Shown here piece by piece: positions 60,555-64,000 of a stretch of DNA of 64,000 nt; position 1 is the stretch's first letter, and the number at the start of each line of letters is the position of its first letter. The notes below the pieces were generated by a model that was not told the origin of the DNA, did not search any database, and saw only the letters and a program-made list of their open reading frames with translations. A program made the position numbers and the translations under genes. The stretch covers positions 1 to 64,000 of the forward strand of contig CAYYUP010000021.1 in the NCBI GenBank assembly GCA_964474905.1, in the 5' to 3' direction. This DNA is from JADJRG01 sp964474905 (GTDB taxonomy: Bacteria; Myxococcota_A; Polyangia; Nannocystales; Nannocystaceae).

Positions 60555-63110
60555 GTGAGCTACGAGCGCGCAGCGCTGCACCACCTCGGTTGGATCGACA
60601 TCTGTGAGCAGCTCGCCAGACACCTGGCGACGCCGCTGGCAGCCGCCTACCTAGAGGCGCATCTAGAGGCCGATCTGGCGGGGCGGGGAGGTCCTTCGCG
60701 GCATGGTGCGGACGAGCCCAGGTCCGCTAAAACAAACGCGCGAACGGCCTTTGTCGGTGATCGAAGCGCCGACGTCGAGCTCGTGCGGCGGCGTTTTGCC
60801 GAACTCGACGAACTCGAAGATACGCTCGCGCGAGCGGCTTCGGCGACGACGTTAGGGGATGCGCTCGCGCAGGTTTCAGACGTCCGCAAGGCGCTCGAGC
60901 ACGCACAGCACGGCGCCCGTCTGAGCGCCGATGATCTGCGAGCGATCCGGGATCTCCTCCGCGCTGTCGCTTGCTTCGCCAAGATCTGTGAGGAGGGCGG
61001 TGATGCGGTCGGGCTCCATCTGGGCGCTCACCTGCAGGGGCTCGATCCGCTTGCCGAACTCAGTGGGGAACTCGGTCGGGCGATCGGTGACGGTGCTGAG
61101 GGCGAGGCTGTGGTCGTTGACGGTGCCAGCCCGGCGCTGAAGAGCGCTCGCCGAGGCATCCGCGAGCAGCGGGCGCGTCTCCGTCGCGAGGCCGAGGCGT
61201 TGATGCGTACAGCTCCGATCCGCGAGGCTCTGCGCGACACCTTCTTTACCGAGCGAGAGGGGCGGGTGGTGCTGCCGATGCGCGCCGACGCCTACTCCAA
61301 GGGCACAAACCCCGGGATCATCCACGACACCAGCGGTAGCGGCGGAACGCTCTTCGTCGAGCCGACCGCGCTCATTCCCAGCAACAACGCGCTGCGACAG
61401 TGCCAGCTTTTGGCGGCCGCCGAGGTCCGCCGGATCTTAGAGGCGCTCTCGCGGCGGGTGGCGGAGGCGGCTGATTCGTTGGCGGCGAATCTCGCAGGTA
61501 TCGTCGCGATCGACGGGATCCGGGCGCGTTTGAGTTTGAGCCGAGCGATCGGTGGCGTCACGCCGCGCATCGTGCACCCGGGGCCCGGAAGGTCGATCGA
61601 GATGCCGGCGATGCGGCATCCGCTGCTCGAACTCGCGGGCGTCGATGTGGTCGCCAACGATCTAAGCCTGGGCGTCGGCGCGGCGTTGATCATCTCGGGG
61701 CCCAATGCCGGCGGCAAGACAGTCGCGCTCAAAACGGTCGGTCTCTTTGTGCTCCTGGCCCAGGCGGGCATCCGCTTGCCCACCGGAGCGCCCGCGACTC
61801 TGCCGCTCTTTCGCGAGGTGATCTCGGATGTCGGCGATGACCAGTCGCTCTTCGCCAATCTCAGCACCTTCTCCGCCCACATCGCACATGTCCGAGAGGC
61901 CATCTCTGCGGCTGCGCACGACGGCGCCGGTACCCTGGTGCTGCTCGATGAGATCGCCGTCGGCACGGCGCCGGAGCAGGGCACAGCGCTGGCCGAGGCG
62001 ATCCTGCAAAACCTTGTCGCTGCGGGCGCGACTGCGGTGATCACCACCCACTACGAGCGGCTCAAAGAGCTCGCAGGTGAGGCGCCCAAGCGCTTTATCA
62101 ACGCGGCGGTCGGCTTTGATATCGAACGCATGGCGCCGACCTTTCACCTGACGTTGGGCATCCCGGGGCCGTCGAGCGCCTTCGCGGTCGCGCGTCGTTT
62201 GGGGCTGCAGGAGGAGGTGCTTGTCGATGCCGAGGCGCGGGTCTCGACGAGCCGTCGCAGCCTCGAGGAGCTGCTGTTACAGGTGAGCGCCGAGCGCGAG
62301 GCCCAAGCGGCGGCCCGTCTCGAGTTAAGCGCCGCACAGGAGGAGACGCGCAGGCGTTTAGAGAGCGCCCGCGAGCGCGAGGCGGCGGCGCTTTCAAAGG
62401 CGCGTTCACGCAAGCAAAAAGCCTACGTCGAGGCGGCGGTCGAGCTTCGACAGCTCCGCGACGAGGTGACGCGATTGCGCAAGCGGCTGCGTGAGCGCGA
62501 CGATCCCGAGGCTCTCAGCGACGGGCGACGGGCGGAGAAAGAGCTGCGCGAGCGCCTGCACGAGCAGCACGAGCCAAGAAAACCAACGCCCGGAGAGCCG
62601 CCGAGGCAGCTTGCGGTTGGCGATACGGTGCACGTCGTCACTCTCGATCGTCGCGGTGAGGTCGCAGTGGTGAAGGGCGACAAGATCGTCGTCCAGGTGG
62701 GTGCGATCCGGACGACGGTGCGCCGGGCGGATCTGCGTTCGGTCGGGCAAGAGTTGCAGGCGAAACGCAAGGTCAAGCGGCAGTCGGCGGCGCCGATCCG
62801 TCAGTGGGCAGCGTCGACGGCTGCGGTCCATTTTGGCGACGAGCCCAAGGCGGTCCTGCGCTCCGTCGACAACGTCGTCGACCTCCGGGGATCGCGGGCC
62901 GACGACGCGATTCGGGAGCTCGAGCGTTTCCTCGACAGGGCATTGCTCAGTGATCAGGAGGTCATTGTTGTCCGTCATGGTCACGGCTCGGGGGCGCTGC
63001 GCAAGGTCGTGGGTGAGCATCTCGAGCGGCAGGCCTTTGTCCGGCGGCAGCGCTCAGGGATCCCCGCGGAGGGCGGCGCTTCGGTGACCATCGTCTGGCT
63101 CGATCCATAA
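60555..63110 (+). CDS. mutS2: Endonuclease MutS2
   Basis: 851 residues, GTG start, slightly longer than the usual 780. The core and clamp domains lead to the ATPase: Walker A ISGPNAGGKT near residue 380, LFANLSTFSAHIAHVREAI, Walker B TLVLLDEIAVGTAPEQG and ITTHYERLKELA. A long coiled coil follows, then a KOW-like region and a C-terminal Smr nuclease domain with VVDLRGSRADDAIRELERFL and VVRHGHGSGALRKVV. MutS2 suppresses recombination or, as shown in B. subtilis, helps rescue collided ribosomes through its Smr domain. An extra polar loop lies near residues 40-70. Confidence 0.95.
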   Translation: MSYERAALHHLGWIDICEQLARHLATPLAAAYLEAHLEADLAGRGGPSRHGADEPRSAKTNARTAFVGDRSADVELVRRRFAELDELEDTLARAASATTLGDALAQVSDVRKALEHAQHGARLSADDLRAIRDLLRAVACFAKICEEGGDAVGLHLGAHLQGLDPLAELSGELGRAIGDGAEGEAVVVDGASPALKSARRGIREQRARLRREAEALMRTAPIREALRDTFFTEREGRVVLPMRADAYSKGTNPGIIHDTSGSGGTLFVEPTALIPSNNALRQCQLLAAAEVRRILEALSRRVAEAADSLAANLAGIVAIDGIRARLSLSRAIGGVTPRIVHPGPGRSIEMPAMRHPLLELAGVDVVANDLSLGVGAALIISGPNAGGKTVALKTVGLFVLLAQAGIRLPTGAPATLPLFREVISDVGDDQSLFANLSTFSAHIAHVREAISAAAHDGAGTLVLLDEIAVGTAPEQGTALAEAILQNLVAAGATAVITTHYERLKELAGEAPKRFINAAVGFDIERMAPTFHLTLGIPGPSSAFAVARRLGLQEEVLVDAEARVSTSRRSLEELLLQVSAEREAQAAARLELSAAQEETRRRLESAREREAAALSKARSRKQKAYVEAAVELRQLRDEVTRLRKRLRERDDPEALSDGRRAEKELRERLHEQHEPRKPTPGEPPRQLAVGDTVHVVTLDRRGEVAVVKGDKIVVQVGAIRTTVRRADLRSVGQELQAKRKVKRQSAAPIRQWAASTAAVHFGDEPKAVLRSVDNVVDLRGSRADDAIRELERFLDRALLSDQEVIVVRHGHGSGALRKVVGEHLERQAFVRRQRSGIPAEGGASVTIVWLDP

Positions 63111-63169
63111 GGTTGTCCTGGGAGTGCGGGCACGCGCAGTCTGACAGGCGCCGCGGTGCTGCCTCGGGT

Positions 63170-64000
63170 ATGGTCGCGGACATGCGCAGCGGCCTCGGAT
63201 GGGCGCGGGTTCGACGTGGCTCTGGACGCGGGGTGAGGCTCGGCTTTTGCCTTGGGCTTGTGATCAGTGTCGCCGGGCCCGTCGGTCCAGCCTTGGCGAA
63301 TCCAGAGGTGGGCGAGCATCGATCGATCCTCCGCGATCTCGATCACCCGACCACTGTGATCGCGGGCGAGGCAGACGGCGCTGCGACGGTGATGAACCCG
63401 GCGAATCTCGGTTTTCTTCGCGGCCTCAGCGGTGTGATCGAGGGCTCGCTCGCGACCTTTGCATCGGCGCGTAGGGGCTCGGGTCTCGGTGCATTTGTCG
63501 GTCTGCCGCTCGGCATCAAGGCCCTCGGCCTCCGCGACCTGGTGGCGCTCGGTGTCGGCTACCAGGTGCTCTTTCCGCGGCAGATCGACGCCTTCAATGT
63601 GCAGCCGGGCTTTGATCTGAGCGATGCCCGTTTTCACAAGCTGACGGCGGCGCTGGCCCTGCCGCTGCGTCGCTGGGTCGACGGACTGAGCCTCGGCGTT
63701 GGCTACTCGCGGCTCTTCTCTCGCTCCAACCCGATCGCCGACGGTGTGCAGCAGCTCGATCTCTCGCTCAGCTATCGAGCACATCGACGGGTCGGTTTTG
63801 GCCTCGTGCTTCGCGGCGTCAACGTGCCCAAGGTGGCGCGTGCTGGGGCCTGGGACGTGCATCCCCTGGAGATCGATCCCGAGGTCGCCCTGCGGCCGCT
63901 CGGGATCCCGAACTTCGAGATCGCGGTCGGCGGTCGGATCATTCCTTTGCGTGCGAGCGGCGAACGTTCGTGGCCCTTGTCCTGGCAGCCGCGCTTGCGG
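63170..64000 (+). CDS. Exported, probably outer-membrane beta-barrel protein, N-terminal part
   Basis: Open from ATG 63170 (or in-frame ATG 63182) to the end of the window, 277 codons so far. An Arg-rich n-region and hydrophobic core end in AGPVGPALANPE, a signal peptide. After it, AATVMNPANLGFLRGLSGVIEGSL resembles the start of FadL/PorV-like barrels (NPAxLxFL), and alternating strands such as VALGVGYQVLFPRQ, LSLGVGYSRLFSRS and RRVGFGLVLRGVNVP follow. In some myxobacterial genes such a part precedes an SppA-type protease domain, so the missing half may decide the function. Confidence 0.7.
   Translation, partial: MVADMRSGLGWARVRRGSGRGVRLGFCLGLVISVAGPVGPALANPEVGEHRSILRDLDHPTTVIAGEADGAATVMNPANLGFLRGLSGVIEGSLATFASARRGSGLGAFVGLPLGIKALGLRDLVALGVGYQVLFPRQIDAFNVQPGFDLSDARFHKLTAALALPLRRWVDGLSLGVGYSRLFSRSNPIADGVQQLDLSLSYRAHRRVGFGLVLRGVNVPKVARAGAWDVHPLEIDPEVALRPLGIPNFEIAVGGRIIPLRASGERSWPLSWQPRLR

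Overview
The window looks like a chromosomal contig from a myxobacterium, most likely suborder Nannocystineae (Nannocystis/Plesiocystis/Enhygromyxa-like). This is inferred from content: high GC, long Ser/Thr kinases with Ser/Thr/Gly-rich tails, lipoproteins with Thr/Ser/Gly low-complexity linkers and Cys-rich bodies, an IgGFc-binding-type protein end, MYXO-CTERM-like sorting tails and a FrzS/AglZ-type pseudo-receiver coiled-coil protein. No rRNA, tRNA, CRISPR array, prophage or insertion sequence was recognised. A run of 100 N at 6327-6426 is an assembly gap inside a repetitive gene. Many genes begin with GTG, and several true starts lie well inside the longest open frame.

Layout. 1-12.6 kb: end of an IgGFc-binding-type protein, a predicted membrane pseudokinase, an FKBP/SlyD-type isomerase, a Cys-rich lipoprotein, a membrane protein with a basic/Ala-rich tail (with the gap), a class III adenylate cyclase, a DUF4139 protein on the minus strand, a Pro/Thr-rich envelope protein and an M28-type peptidase lipoprotein. 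12.6-22.8 kb: ApaH-like phosphatase, TSUP permease, UppP, then hflX translationally coupled to a FrzS/AglZ-like pseudo-receiver coiled-coil gene, an ECF sigma/anti-sigma pair, purB and a strongly acidic repeat ORF. 22.8-31.2 kb: a secreted hypothetical protein; a probable minus-strand operon (ABC ATPase, ABC-2 permease, AKTEP-repeat lipoprotein, crotonase-fold protein, YqeY/GatB-like protein); a trypsin-like protease and an MDR-family reductase.

31.2-46.6 kb: a 574-bp leader region ahead of a DUF4114-like MYXO-CTERM surface protein, a MoxR ATPase with its VWA partner, an L,D-transpeptidase lipoprotein, a MerR/TipAS regulator with a textbook MerR promoter, a Cys-containing lipoprotein, a metzincin-like protein whose first zinc His is Gln, spermidine synthase, a large orphan ABC-2-type permease, a phosphohexomutase and a coupled carboxypeptidase-regulatory-like protein. 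46.6-52.5 kb: a 1051-residue protein with a canonical kinase domain followed by a degenerate second one, a probable TetR-family remnant, a PA2928-like membrane protein and an HNH endonuclease gene lying between two near-identical direct repeats.

52.5-60.3 kb is the most coherent system: nine overlapping or abutting minus-strand genes forming an Mrp/Mbh-type cation/proton antiporter module (E, F, G, a fused DUF4040-MbhE-MrpB subunit with a His-rich loop, C, and three antiporter-like subunits plus a small membrane protein) with no hydrogenase or NADH-oxidising subunit beside it. The window closes with mutS2 and the start of a secreted, probably outer-membrane beta-barrel protein that runs off the end.
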